Below, piece by piece: positions 1-7,260 of a stretch of 14,257 bases of DNA. A model generated the notes under the pieces. The model made no database searches, had not been told where the DNA came from, and worked only from the letters and a program-made list of their open reading frames with translations. A program made the translations under genes and the position numbers. Location of the stretch: contig JAHHMJ010000032.1 of assembly GCA_018678395.1 (NCBI GenBank), forward strand, positions 1 to 14,257, given 5' to 3'. Source of the stretch: Gemmatimonadota bacterium (GTDB lineage: Bacteria > Gemmatimonadota > Gemmatimonadetes > Longimicrobiales > Gaopeijiaceae). How positions within the stretch are numbered: the first letter of the stretch is position 1; every line of letters starts with the position of its first letter.

Positions 1-666
1 CTTGCACCCCTCGCCGCTCCCGCGCCGATGGCGGCCGACACCGGCGTGGTCCGCGTGACGGGCAGCGCCCGAGTCGACGTGCCCGCAGATCGGGCGCGTC
101 TCGCCTTCGCCATGGAGACCGAGGCGAGATCGGCGGCGGACGCGGCCGACGCCAACGCCGAGCGTATGCAGGCGGTCGTAGAGGCCGTCCGAGGCGCGGT
201 GGGCGACGACGGCCGCATCGAGACCTCGGGGTATTCGCTGCAGCCGATCTACAACCGGCCCGAGCCCGGGGCCCCCCAGGCCATCGTCGCCTACCGCGTC
301 CAGAACCAGGTGGTGGTGACGCTCACCGACGTGGACCGCGTGGGACCGGTGCTCGACACCGCCGTGCGGGCAGGCGCGAACCGCGTCGCCTCGATGAGCT
401 TCTTCGCCGCAGACACGCGCGCCGCTCGACTCGAGGCCATCGCCGCGGCGACGGCGCGCGCTCGGGAAGAGGCCGAGGTGCTCGCCGCGGCGCTCGGCGC
501 CGAACTCGGGTCGGTGCTGGACGTTCGGGTCACGGGGTCCCCCGTGGCTCAGGGTATCATGATGCGCGGGGCCGAGATGGCCATGGCGGCAGACACCCCC
601 GTCGAGCCGGGAAGCCAGGCCGTCGACGTTACCGTCAACCTGACGTTCCGGCTGGTCGAGCGTTGA
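1..666 (+). CDS. SIMPL/DUF541 domain periplasmic protein, 5' end cut by window edge
   Basis: The reading frame is open from base 1. The first residues, LAPLAAPAP before the ATG at 28, look like the end of a signal peptide (h-region plus an A-P-A cleavage site). The true start is therefore probably left of the window and the ATG at 28 internal. The visible mature part of about 212 residues has the SIMPL layout: an opening strand RVTGSARVDVPADRARLAF, a helix rich in Ala and Glu, then IETSGYSLQPIYN and AYRVQNQVVVTLTDVDRVGPVLDTAVRAGAN split across the middle, and a closing strand DVTVNLTFRL. SIMPL proteins are secreted or periplasmic and their biochemical role is poorly defined; some are linked to oxidative stress or outer-membrane function. 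The stop overlaps the TTG start of the next gene by 3 bases, so the two are likely translationally coupled. Family call is firm; function is unknown. Confidence 0.85.
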   Translation, partial: LAPLAAPAPMAADTGVVRVTGSARVDVPADRARLAFAMETEARSAADAADANAERMQAVVEAVRGAVGDDGRIETSGYSLQPIYNRPEPGAPQAIVAYRVQNQVVVTLTDVDRVGPVLDTAVRAGANRVASMSFFAADTRAARLEAIAAATARAREEAEVLAAALGAELGSVLDVRVTGSPVAQGIMMRGAEMAMAADTPVEPGSQAVDVTVNLTFRLVER

Positions 667-1076
667 CGACGGCCGAGATCGGTCCGAGCTATCGGGTCCG
701 CACGGAACCCGCGGCGCGAGATCGCCGGCTCCGCGGTCGTCGTTACGCGATTCCCTTCGACACCGTCTGGATGGAGGCCGTACGTCTGGTCTCGGGCGGC
801 CTGCCCCACTGGGCGCTCACCTGGGAAGACGACCGCAACGGCGTCCTCGAGGCGAAGGTGCCCGAGAGAATCCTGCGGCCCGCGGGAATCGTCCGGGTCA
901 GTGTGTTCCTCGACGACGACGCCCAGACGTGCGTCCAGATGTCGGCCGGCCCGCAGTCCGGCGGGCGCGACCTTGGCGCCAGCCGCCGTCGCGTACTGCG
1001 ATTCTTCGTGGAGCTGGACGCGGCGCTGGCCCCCCGTCCGGGCCAGGTGCTCGACCCGACTCCCTCCACACGCTGA
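663..1076 (+). CDS. DUF1499-like small protein
   Basis: This is a 137-residue protein read from a TTG at 663 that overlaps the preceding stop (TTGA). No ATG suits the start and the spacing supports coupling. After a basic N-terminus (residues 11-27) the core reads YAIPFDTVWMEAV at 28-40, a central LTWEDDRNGVLEAKVPE, then a GRDLGASRRRVLRFFVELDAAL segment. That order, a 'd.vW.a.' helix start, a hydrophobic/acidic middle and a terminal 'DLGa..rRv..F...L' helix, resembles the DUF1499 family. No signal peptide or membrane segment is visible, and there are no recognisable catalytic residues. DUF1499 has no established function. Its position between a SIMPL protein and a lipoprotein suggests an envelope-related or housekeeping role, which is only inference. 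An unrelated orphan family remains possible. Confidence 0.65.
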   Translation: MTTAEIGPSYRVRTEPAARDRRLRGRRYAIPFDTVWMEAVRLVSGGLPHWALTWEDDRNGVLEAKVPERILRPAGIVRVSVFLDDDAQTCVQMSAGPQSGGRDLGASRRRVLRFFVELDAALAPRPGQVLDPTPSTR

Positions 1077-1081
1077 TATCC

Positions 1082-2050
1082 GTGCGCCTCTCCTCCGCCG
1101 GCCCCGCGGCGACACTCGCCGCCCTGTGCGCCGCCGCCGTCGCGGCGTGCGGCGAGGCCCCACCGCCGGCGGACACGGAGAGTGCCGCGGTGACGGCAGC
1201 CCCTGCGGACGCACGCCCGGACACGGGGCGGGTGTACGAGCGCGCCCTGGTGTTCCTCGGCTCCGAGCCCGACAGCGTCTTCGTGGTGCCCTGGCTGCTG
1301 GACGTCCGGACGGGCGGCCCCACCACGGAGCGGCGCGCCCGCGGCTGGCTGCTGCGCGGAGACGTCTGGGACCCCTTCCTCGAAGCCCGCTGGGAGACCC
1401 CCACACTTCGCGCACCGTGGCGGCCCCTGCCCCACGGCGCCCTGCGGTTGCAGGTCGGCGACGGCGGCGGTCTCGAGGGACTCTCCTTCGTGGAGGACAC
1501 CCGGCGGCTCGACCTCTCACTCGGTCCGGCCCGCGCCGAGTGGACCGGGCGCCGCGGCGAGACCTTCCGGTTTCTCGACGGCAGCCTGACCCTGGCGGAG
1601 CGATCCCTCCCCGGACTCGTTCTCGATCTCAACCGCGCCGTCGAGATCCAGGAGGGCGCTCCGGGGGACTGGATGGTGCTCGCCTCGGGGGACTCGCTGC
1701 ACGCGGTCGTCCACACGCCGCTCCGTGAAGCCGAGGACCGGCCCGAAGTGTGGAGAGGGTGGGTGCGCGTGGACTTCCGCGACGTGCCCACGGCCGACCT
1801 CACGCTCGACTGGGCCGCCGTCCGCGCCTTCGAGGCGGCGCGACGGGATGTCCCGGTGGGGTGGACGCTCCGGTCCGCCGACGGCACCGTTGAGGGGCGC
1901 CTCGAAGCACGGTCCTTCCACCTGGTGGCCGGCGAAGACGCGGGTCCCCTGCTGCCGGTGGACGGGTTCTTCGACGTCGAAGGGACCCTCGTCTTCGAGG
2001 GCGCCGAGTACGCCGTTCGTGGCCTCCTGCGGCACACGCAGGGCGACTGA
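1082..2050 (+). CDS. Hypothetical lipoprotein, lipocalin/AttH-like C-terminus possible
   Basis: The frame is open from further upstream (929), but the GTG at 1082, 5 bases after the previous stop, gives a good lipoprotein signal: a short n-region with Arg2, a hydrophobic Ala/Leu stretch (about residues 7-22) and a VAAC lipobox with Cys at 23 followed by Gly. The product is then 322 residues. The mature part starts with a disordered Ala/Pro/Asp linker (about 25-50), followed by a beta-rich domain with many Trp residues and a closing segment GFFDVEGTLVFEGAEYAVRG. This alternation of strands and aromatic residues recalls lipocalin-like AttH/CrtC folds, but I cannot name a family with confidence. 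No catalytic motif is seen. Glycine at the +2 position would favour outer-membrane sorting in a diderm. It is third in the four-gene rightward operon. Confidence 0.75.
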   Translation: MRLSSAGPAATLAALCAAAVAACGEAPPPADTESAAVTAAPADARPDTGRVYERALVFLGSEPDSVFVVPWLLDVRTGGPTTERRARGWLLRGDVWDPFLEARWETPTLRAPWRPLPHGALRLQVGDGGGLEGLSFVEDTRRLDLSLGPARAEWTGRRGETFRFLDGSLTLAERSLPGLVLDLNRAVEIQEGAPGDWMVLASGDSLHAVVHTPLREAEDRPEVWRGWVRVDFRDVPTADLTLDWAAVRAFEAARRDVPVGWTLRSADGTVEGRLEARSFHLVAGEDAGPLLPVDGFFDVEGTLVFEGAEYAVRGLLRHTQGD

Positions 2051-2074
2051 CCTCCCTCCCCGAGTCGACCTCCC

Positions 2075-3643
2075 TTGTCCGAAGACCTCATCCGGGCCCT
2101 CGTCACGATCGCCTTCGGTGCGCTGGCGGGGGGGCTCACGAACACCATCGCGATCTGGATGCTCTTCCATCCCTACCATCCCCCCAGGGTCGGCGGGGTG
2201 CGCTTCGGGTGGCTCCAGGGAGCGGTACCGAAGAACCAGGCGCGCCTGGCCGCGGCGATCGGGCGGACCGTGGGCGGGAAGCTGCTCACGGCCGACGACC
2301 TCACGCGGATCTTCGCCGAAACGGAGTTCCGCGCGGCGTTCGACGAACGGCTGGCGGCCTTCCTCGACGATGTCCTGCATCAGGAGCGTCCCTCGCTGCG
2401 GGACCTCCTGCCGCCGGAGGTGGCGCCCGAGGTCGAACGACTCGTCGAGAGCCTGCTCGAACACTCGCTGGAGCGGCTGGACGGATACCTCGCCTCGGAC
2501 TCGTTCGATCGGGCGATGCGGGATCGGACCGAGGGAATCGTCGCGGCCGTGGCGGACGAGCCCATCTCGGGGCTGCTGACTCCGGCGCGCGAGGTCGCGG
2601 TCGCCGAGGCGGTCGAGTCCTGGCTCGTATCCGCGGTCGAGGGGCCGGACTTCCGCAGCGCGCTGGACGACTACCTGGCCCGGGGGGCGGATTCGCTGCT
2701 CGAACCGGAACGGACGTTCGAGGAAATCCTGCCGCTCGGACTCGTCGGATCGCTGGAACGCGCGGTCGGCGGCTACCTGCCCCTGGCCATCGAACGGCTC
2801 GGATCGCTGCTCGACGACCCCGTGGCGCGGGCGAAGTTCGAGCGCACCCTGCGGGAGCTGTTCCAGCGCTTCCTGGGCGACCTGAAGTTCCATCAGCGCG
2901 TCGTCGCGCGGCTCGTCGTCACCGAAGACACCGTCGACCGGGTTCTCGATACGATTCAGGAGGAGGGCGCCGAGCGCCTCTCGGAGATGCTGCGCGAACC
3001 CGCCATCCAGGAGGCGATGGCCAAGGGGGTGAACGAGGCGATCGTCGACTTCCTGCGGCGGCCCGTACGCTCGATCCTCGGCCCGCCCGACTCGGCCAGC
3101 GTGGTCGACGCCCGGGAGACGCTGGCCGAGTGGCTGGTGAACGTGGCCCGCGACGCGCAGACCCGCTCGTTCGTGGTCGAGAAGCTCCAGCAGGGCCTCG
3201 ACAAAGCCGGCGCGCGCACCTGGGGCGACATCCTGGAGCGCATCCCGCCGGACCGGATCTCGGAGTGGTTGATCACCGCCGGACGGAGCGAGCCCGTCCG
3301 CACCATCGCCCGCGACCTCGCCGGACGACTGGCGGACACCGCGTTGTCGCGTCCCATCGGCACGCCCGCGCGGTGGCTGCCCGAGGATGCCCCGTCACGG
3401 CTGGAGCGGGGACTGGGACCGGTGCTGTGGGACTGGCTGCAGGGCCAGGTGCCGACGGTGATCCAGAGGCTCGACGTGGGCCGGCGGGTCGAAGACAAGG
3501 TCATGGAGTTCCCGATGCCCAAGCTCGAAGCGCTGGTGCGGCGGGTGACCGACCGGGAACTGCGGCTGATCGTGCGCCTGGGCTACCTGCTGGGCGCCGT
3601 CATCGGGACCGGACTCGTCGCGATCGACCGCCTCTGGGGCTGA
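2075..3643 (+). CDS. DUF445 family membrane-associated protein
   Basis: The product has 522 residues and starts at a TTG, 24 bases after the lipoprotein stop. No ATG occurs in frame before Met29, which lies inside the conserved N-terminal motif, so TTG is the best choice although no Shine-Dalgarno sequence is visible. The family signature is at 12-35: a membrane segment GALAGGLTNTIAIWMLF followed by HPYHPP, and then GAVPKNQARLAAAIG at 49-63. This matches the 'TNwlAIkmLF.P ... G.iPk.r..la..iG' pattern of DUF445. A long helical region follows, with repeated Glu/Arg-rich amphipathic helices containing FRAAF, FDRAM, FRSAL and KFERTL-type repeats. A second membrane segment lies at about 500-518. 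Members (such as YheB and YjiN) are inner-membrane proteins of unknown function. The architecture suggests a membrane-tethered helical domain. It ends the rightward operon. Confidence 0.9.
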   Translation: MSEDLIRALVTIAFGALAGGLTNTIAIWMLFHPYHPPRVGGVRFGWLQGAVPKNQARLAAAIGRTVGGKLLTADDLTRIFAETEFRAAFDERLAAFLDDVLHQERPSLRDLLPPEVAPEVERLVESLLEHSLERLDGYLASDSFDRAMRDRTEGIVAAVADEPISGLLTPAREVAVAEAVESWLVSAVEGPDFRSALDDYLARGADSLLEPERTFEEILPLGLVGSLERAVGGYLPLAIERLGSLLDDPVARAKFERTLRELFQRFLGDLKFHQRVVARLVVTEDTVDRVLDTIQEEGAERLSEMLREPAIQEAMAKGVNEAIVDFLRRPVRSILGPPDSASVVDARETLAEWLVNVARDAQTRSFVVEKLQQGLDKAGARTWGDILERIPPDRISEWLITAGRSEPVRTIARDLAGRLADTALSRPIGTPARWLPEDAPSRLERGLGPVLWDWLQGQVPTVIQRLDVGRRVEDKVMEFPMPKLEALVRRVTDRELRLIVRLGYLLGAVIGTGLVAIDRLWG

Positions 3644-3662
3644 CGAGCCGACGCTCCGTCAG
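3640..3662. terminator. Inverted repeat between convergent genes, possible bidirectional terminator
   Basis: CTGACG (3640-3645) and CGTCAG (3657-3662) form a perfect 6-base inverted repeat with an 11-base loop. The rightward stop TGA (3641-3643) lies in one arm and the leftward stop (3659-3661) in the other. An alternative 5-base hairpin, CTCCG (3654-3658) with CGGAG (3664-3668), overlaps it. No T-tract follows on either strand, so classical intrinsic termination is doubtful. Confidence 0.35.
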
Positions 3663-3913
3663 TCGGAGTGGTCGTCGTCGGGGAACGCGGTACGGAAGTG
3701 GCGCCGGGATTCGGCACGCCGGCGATCGGAGGCTCGTTCGTCCTTGCGCCACCAATCGAGCGGAGTGAATCGCCGCTTCACCTTGCGACGCTTGGATCCT
3801 CCGCGGGCCATCAACTGCTCGATCTCGTCGGTGCTCTGCTCGAACCGGCCCGGCAAACCCAGCCAGACGCCGAAGAGGACCGCCACGACACCGATGAAGA
3901 TCTCGAGAAGCAT
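3659..3913 (-). CDS. Small single-pass membrane protein with basic tail (84 aa)
   Basis: The protein has an N-terminal hydrophobic helix at residues 2-20 (LLEIFIGVVAVLFGVWLG), then a helix with acidic residues (24-35) and a long highly charged C-terminal tail, KRRKVKRRFTPLDWWRKDER at about 41-60 followed by more Arg/Glu. The run of Lys and Arg after the helix predicts an N-out, C-in single-pass protein with a cytoplasmic tail, perhaps able to bind nucleic acid or acidic lipid. Its ATG shares one base with the stop of the upstream 49-residue gene (TGATG), which strongly supports translational coupling and that both are real. I do not recognise the family. The gene meets the DUF445 gene tail to tail with only 15 bases between the stops. 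Confidence 0.7.
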   Translation of the reverse strand: MLLEIFIGVVAVLFGVWLGLPGRFEQSTDEIEQLMARGGSKRRKVKRRFTPLDWWRKDERASDRRRAESRRHFRTAFPDDDHSD

Positions 3914-4062
3914 CAGCGCTTCTTGAAGCTCTCCATCGCCAGGATGCCGAGGCCGAAGGAGAGAATGATCGCCACGGCGTTCGTACCGACGGCGACCATC
4001 GCCACCACGGTCCAGAACACCAGGTGGGTCACCAGGTAACCGCCAGGAACCAGATCGCGCAT
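3913..4062 (-). CDS. Very small hydrophobic membrane protein (49 aa)
   Basis: From the ATG at 4062 the product is 49 residues: a short polar start MRDLVPGG, then an almost continuous hydrophobic stretch from about 9 to 43 that can be read as two membrane helices with a small turn at GTN (26-28), and a basic end ESFKKR. The frame is open further upstream, but that stretch is antisense-type shadow of the TerB-like gene, Arg-rich and unlike this protein, so I start at the ATG. No Shine-Dalgarno sequence precedes it. The stop overlaps the next ATG (TGATG). It sits 74 bases downstream of the TerB-like gene, so the three genes may form a small operon. Its function is unknown; a small accessory subunit or membrane anchor is conceivable. 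Confidence 0.6.
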   Translation of the reverse strand: MRDLVPGGYLVTHLVFWTVVAMVAVGTNAVAIILSFGLGILAMESFKKR

Positions 4063-4136
4063 CGAATTCGTGGTAGGAGGAGTGTTGCGGCTGCTAAACC
4101 CGGCGCCGTCCCGAGTTCCCGGGGGTCGGCGCGTCG

Positions 4137-4619
4137 TCAATCGATGCGGGGCGCCTCGTCGTCGAGAACGCTCTCCGCCCGTTTGCGGGCTTCGGAAAGA
4201 TACGGCATGTCGAGGTCCAGGAGCTTGCTCACCTTCCGCATGAGGTAGTCCTCCCGGGCGCTCAACTCGCCGTCCGAGTAGACCAGCCCCCACATCACCT
4301 CGGCCAGCACCATCTTCTGGCCGAGCGAGTAGTGCTCGCGGATCAGGTTCGTGAACTGCCAGAGATCCGGCGCACCCCGGCGCTCGAGTTCGGCGTGGTG
4401 CAGCAGGTCGTCGGCCTGATGGTGGTCGAGGCCGAAATGCCGCCGCACGGCGCCTTCCAGGTGAGCGCGCTCGTCGTCCGTGAACTCGTCGTCGGCGTGC
4501 GCCAACTCGAGCAGGAGCGCACACGCGGCCAGGCGGAGATCGCGATCCCGCGTCTGGGGAGGCGCGTCCTCGGCCGGGAGCATGGACGACTGGAAGAACT
4601 TGCGGAGGGCGTCGAGCAT
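4137..4619 (-). CDS. TerB-like (tellurite resistance TerB family) protein
   Basis: This is a 160-residue, fully helical soluble protein. It carries two related acidic motifs typical of TerB-like domains: HADDEFTDDER at 41-51 and YSDGELSARED at 114-124, each at the start of a helix followed by a hydrophobic patch. In TerB these acidic loops bind metal ions, and the two halves form a pseudo-twofold helical bundle. The N-terminal helix MLDALRKFFQ is amphipathic and may touch the membrane. TerB-like domains occur in tellurite resistance operons and in many unrelated stress and signalling contexts. No TerC, TerD or TerE neighbour is present here, so tellurite resistance should not be assumed. The gene is followed by two tiny membrane proteins and preceded by a 107-base gap with a candidate promoter whose -10 lies 6 bases before the ATG, suggesting a leaderless transcript. 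Confidence 0.85.
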   Translation of the reverse strand: MLDALRKFFQSSMLPAEDAPPQTRDRDLRLAACALLLELAHADDEFTDDERAHLEGAVRRHFGLDHHQADDLLHHAELERRGAPDLWQFTNLIREHYSLGQKMVLAEVMWGLVYSDGELSAREDYLMRKVSKLLDLDMPYLSEARKRAESVLDDEAPRID

Positions 4620-4625
4620 GGCCGC

Positions 4626-4654
4626 AATCTAGACCCGGCCGACCGCGACGTCAT
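4626..4654 (-). promoter_or_regulatory. Candidate sigma70-type promoter of the TerB-like gene, leaderless
   Basis: On the leftward strand a -35-like ATGACG (4654-4649) is followed by a 17-base spacer and TAGATT (4631-4626). TAGATT ends 6 bases before the ATG at 4619, so transcription would start at or near the ATG. No Shine-Dalgarno sequence is present, which agrees with a leaderless mRNA. Matches are 4 of 6 at each box, so this is tentative. Confidence 0.4.
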
Positions 4655-4679
4655 CCTCGGTCGTCGGCGGATCGATCGG

Positions 4680-4715
4680 CGATGGTGCGGCGGGCCGATC
4701 GGCGACGCGCCATCG
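4680..4715. repeat. Intergenic hairpin downstream of the ABC permease
   Basis: A 10-base stem, CGATGGTGCG (4680-4689) with CGCGCCATCG (4706-4715), has one T/G mismatch. The 16-base loop contains a perfect 10-base palindrome, GCCGATCGGC (4694-4703). It starts 11 bases after the permease stop on the leftward strand. There is no T-tract, so it could be a rho-type or RNA-stability element rather than an intrinsic terminator. It lies between the permease and the TerB-like gene's candidate promoter, which is consistent with a transcript boundary. Confidence 0.4.
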
Positions 4716-4726
4716 GACGGGCCGCG

Positions 4727-6460
4727 TCAGTCGAGAGTGCGCATCCGATCCAACCCCGCCCGCAGCGGGAGGACGATCGCGAGCGCGGTCACGGCGAGTG
4801 CACCGCCGAAGCCCGCGACGAGGACCCCCGGGCCGATGGCCACACCGCCCTGGAGCTCACCGGCGAGGTAGCGATACACGGGCCACCCCTCCAGCACGAC
4901 CACGGCCCCGAGGTAGAGCACGGCGGCCATCATGAAGAGCAGACCGCCGAACGAGGTCGGGATCTCGGCCACGTTCTCGGTATCCAGATTCGGGAAGAGG
5001 GCGCCGAGCCCGAGTGCCATCGCCGTGAGGGCGAAGGTCATCGCGATCATCGTGACCGTGGTGAGCGCGAATACGAAGGGGGTGCTGTCCAGAAGCCAGT
5101 TGGTGCCCATGATCAGGGGCACGGCGATCACGAGGAGCGGTACCGTACCTACCCAGTACTTGGCCCAGAATACGGTCCGGACGTCCACGGGCGCCGAGCG
5201 CAGCAGCCACATGACGCGGCCCTCGATCGACATCGCCGGAAACACGAACCGGGCGGCCACCGCGGCGACGACGAACCCGGCCAATCCCAGGTTCAGAAAC
5301 GACACCACCGTAACCAGAACGAAGGACACCTGCTCGCCCGTGTAGAGCGGCAACTGTCGGATGTTGTACACGTACACGACGATCAGAACGCCGAGCAGCA
5401 CGAGCTGCGACCACTGCGTCGTGTCGCGGAAGAAGACGCGGATCTCCTTCTCGACCAGCTCCCGCGTAGACGGCTTCATCCACGAAAACAGCCGGCCCAG
5501 CTTTCGGGACCGGACCCGGTCGGGACGCCGGTCGGCGCCCTCCTGGGCTTTGCTGAACCCGCTCGCGTAGTAGCGCCGGTGCAAGGCGGTTCCGATCACC
5601 ACGAAGGCGGCCGCGGTAAAGACCAGCAGCAGGAACGGATGCCAGTCGGGCACACCGTTCAGTCGCGTCATCAGGGCGTCGGCGGCCCATTCGCTGGGCA
5701 GCCAGGGCGACGTCGGCGTGCGCAACACGGCCATGAAGTCCACGAGGTCGCGGAATTCCTCGGGCCGCATGAGCCGCTCGGGGCGCAGGAAGCGAAAGAA
5801 GGTCACGACTCCCGCGACGGCGAAGAGACCGACGAGCGCCAGCAGGTCTCGCGTGCGGCGCGCGGGGAAGACGTTGACCAGCATCAGCGTCACCGCCGAA
5901 CCCGCGACCGCGGGCAGCACGAGGAACGCCCCGAGAACGCCGAACGCCGTCGCGTAGTAGTCCAGGCCGGCTCCGTATACGACCCCGTACGCGGCCAGAA
6001 TCGGCACGGCCATCAGCGCGACCATCCATGACGAGTCGAGGACGGTCTCGGTCAGCCGCGCGCCGTAGAGATCCCCCGGCCGGACCGGGGCCGCGACGAG
6101 GAGCTCCAGGTCCTCACTGAGAAAGAACGTCGACAACGCCGTGATGACGTTCGACAACAGCAGGATCATGAAGAACGTCAGGAAGGCGAGCCCGAGCAGC
6201 TTGGCCGCGAGCAGGTCTCCGATCCCCTGGGTATTCCGGAAGTACAGCAGCATCCGGAAGATCACGACGAAGACGAAGCTCCAGAAGAAGAGCCCCACGA
6301 AGCCGAGCAGACCGGCCTTGAGCATCCGGCCCCGCGCCGACCGCGCACGGTTGATCTTCGTGCGGACCTTGGGCCCCACGAGAAAGCGCCAGCTGCGCCT
6401 GGGCTCGGGGGCGGCGACCCAGTCGGAGGGCCGCAGCGCCGCGGACTCGGCCGGCGTCAT
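4727..6460 (-). CDS. ABC-2 type exporter permease, large two-repeat form
   Basis: The ATG at 6460 overlaps the ATPase stop (ATGA), giving 577 residues; the frame stays open upstream but that part is shadow of the ATPase gene. I count about 12 hydrophobic segments, near 49-72, 86-112, 143-163, 172-198, 207-223, 275-292, 352-368, 377-405, 436-452, 462-486, 505-524 and 542-567. The first half has SEDLELLVAAPVRPGDLYGARL at 115-136 (split by a turn), and the second half has the matching element SIEGRVMWLLRSAPVDVRTV with FWAKYW after it at 411-436. The protein therefore appears to be an internal duplication of a six-helix unit, and one chain may supply both transmembrane halves. A cytoplasmic basic loop (300-330) separates them. 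This fits the putative ABC exporter class of ABC-2 permeases. The substrate is unknown. Confidence 0.9.
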   Translation of the reverse strand: MTPAESAALRPSDWVAAPEPRRSWRFLVGPKVRTKINRARSARGRMLKAGLLGFVGLFFWSFVFVVIFRMLLYFRNTQGIGDLLAAKLLGLAFLTFFMILLLSNVITALSTFFLSEDLELLVAAPVRPGDLYGARLTETVLDSSWMVALMAVPILAAYGVVYGAGLDYYATAFGVLGAFLVLPAVAGSAVTLMLVNVFPARRTRDLLALVGLFAVAGVVTFFRFLRPERLMRPEEFRDLVDFMAVLRTPTSPWLPSEWAADALMTRLNGVPDWHPFLLLVFTAAAFVVIGTALHRRYYASGFSKAQEGADRRPDRVRSRKLGRLFSWMKPSTRELVEKEIRVFFRDTTQWSQLVLLGVLIVVYVYNIRQLPLYTGEQVSFVLVTVVSFLNLGLAGFVVAAVAARFVFPAMSIEGRVMWLLRSAPVDVRTVFWAKYWVGTVPLLVIAVPLIMGTNWLLDSTPFVFALTTVTMIAMTFALTAMALGLGALFPNLDTENVAEIPTSFGGLLFMMAAVLYLGAVVVLEGWPVYRYLAGELQGGVAIGPGVLVAGFGGALAVTALAIVLPLRAGLDRMRTLD

Positions 6461-7260
6461 GCCGGCACCGCCTCGCGCTCGGGGCTGTGGAGGGCGGCCA
6501 CCACGTCCGCGACCGCGTCGCCCCCGGTGACCTTCAGGAAGATGTCCTCGAGGTGATCGCCGCCGTCGGACGCCTCGGCCCGCAGCTCGTCCATGGTGCC
6601 CTGGGCGATCACGTTGCCGCCCTGCAGGATCGCAATGCGGTCGCACAGCGCCTCGGCCACCTCCAGGGTGTGCGTCGAGAGGAAGACGGTTCCTCCCTCG
6701 TCGGCGAATGCCCGCAACAGGTCCTTGAGGATGCGCGCCGAGCGCGGATCCAGACCGACCATCGGCTCGTCGACCACGACCAGGCTCGGGTGGTGCAGGA
6801 ATGCCGACGAGATCAGCAGCTTCTGCCGCATGCCGTGCGAGTAGCTCTCGACCAGCTCGTCCTTCCACGGGGTCAGGCTGAAGAGCTCGAGCAGTCGATC
6901 CGCCTGGGCCTCGACCTCGTCGCCCTCCCGCCCCCACAGCCCACTCACGAACCGCAGGAACTCGCCGCCCGACAGCTTCTCGTAGAGGTAGGGACGATCG
7001 GGGATGTAGCCGACCCGCTGCTTCGCCCGCTCGGGCGACCGGTGCAGGTCGTCGCCGCCTACGAGAATCCGTCCCTCGGTGGGCTGGAGGATTCCCGCGA
7101 CCATGCGAATCGTCGTCGTCTTGCCGGCGCCGTTGGGCCCGAGGAATCCGAAGATCTCTCCGGCTCGCACCTCGAGATCCAGGCCGTCGACGGCGGTGAA
7201 CGAGCCGTAGCGCTTGCGCACGGATTCGAGACGGAGCATGGGGGTCGGGTCAGTCTGCAC
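6457..7260 (-). CDS. ABC transporter ATP-binding protein
   Basis: The product has 267 residues with a complete nucleotide-binding domain: Walker A GPNGAGKT at 41-48, an ABC signature YSHGMRQK at 140-147, Walker B LVVVDEPMVGLD at 160-171 and the H-loop His at 197 (STH). The Q-loop position reads GYIPDRPYLYEKLSG, with Asp where Gln is usual, and the signature departs from LSGGQ in its first residues. Both features occur together in exporter-type NBDs paired with large ABC-2 permeases. I start at the GTG at 7260 because GGAG lies 7 bases upstream; the alternative ATG at 7239 has no Shine-Dalgarno. With the GTG start the gene overlaps the transglutaminase gene by 11 bases. It powers the permease encoded immediately downstream (4-base overlap), probably for export. 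Confidence 0.95.
   Translation of the reverse strand: MQTDPTPMLRLESVRKRYGSFTAVDGLDLEVRAGEIFGFLGPNGAGKTTTIRMVAGILQPTEGRILVGGDDLHRSPERAKQRVGYIPDRPYLYEKLSGGEFLRFVSGLWGREGDEVEAQADRLLELFSLTPWKDELVESYSHGMRQKLLISSAFLHHPSLVVVDEPMVGLDPRSARILKDLLRAFADEGGTVFLSTHTLEVAEALCDRIAILQGGNVIAQGTMDELRAEASDGGDHLEDIFLKVTGGDAVADVVAALHSPEREAVPA

Noticed and set aside
4075..4084. An AGGAGGAG-like ribosome binding site on the rightward strand
   Set aside because: No plausible rightward gene follows it, and on the leftward strand it reads as CTCCTCCT, which cannot serve the 49-residue gene.
4137..4619. Tellurite resistance operon
   Set aside because: Only the TerB-like domain is present; no TerC, TerD, TerE or TerZ homologue is seen, so the name alone does not support a resistance function.
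4682..6031. A 449-residue rightward open frame opposite the ABC permease
   Set aside because: The product is a low-complexity mix of His, Arg, Glu and Gln with no motif, while the other strand encodes a convincing membrane transporter.
6461..6937. Upstream extension of the permease frame over the ABC ATPase gene
   Set aside because: The extra residues are Arg/Gly-rich shadow of the ATPase. The ATG at 6460 overlaps the ATPase stop in the usual ATGA way.
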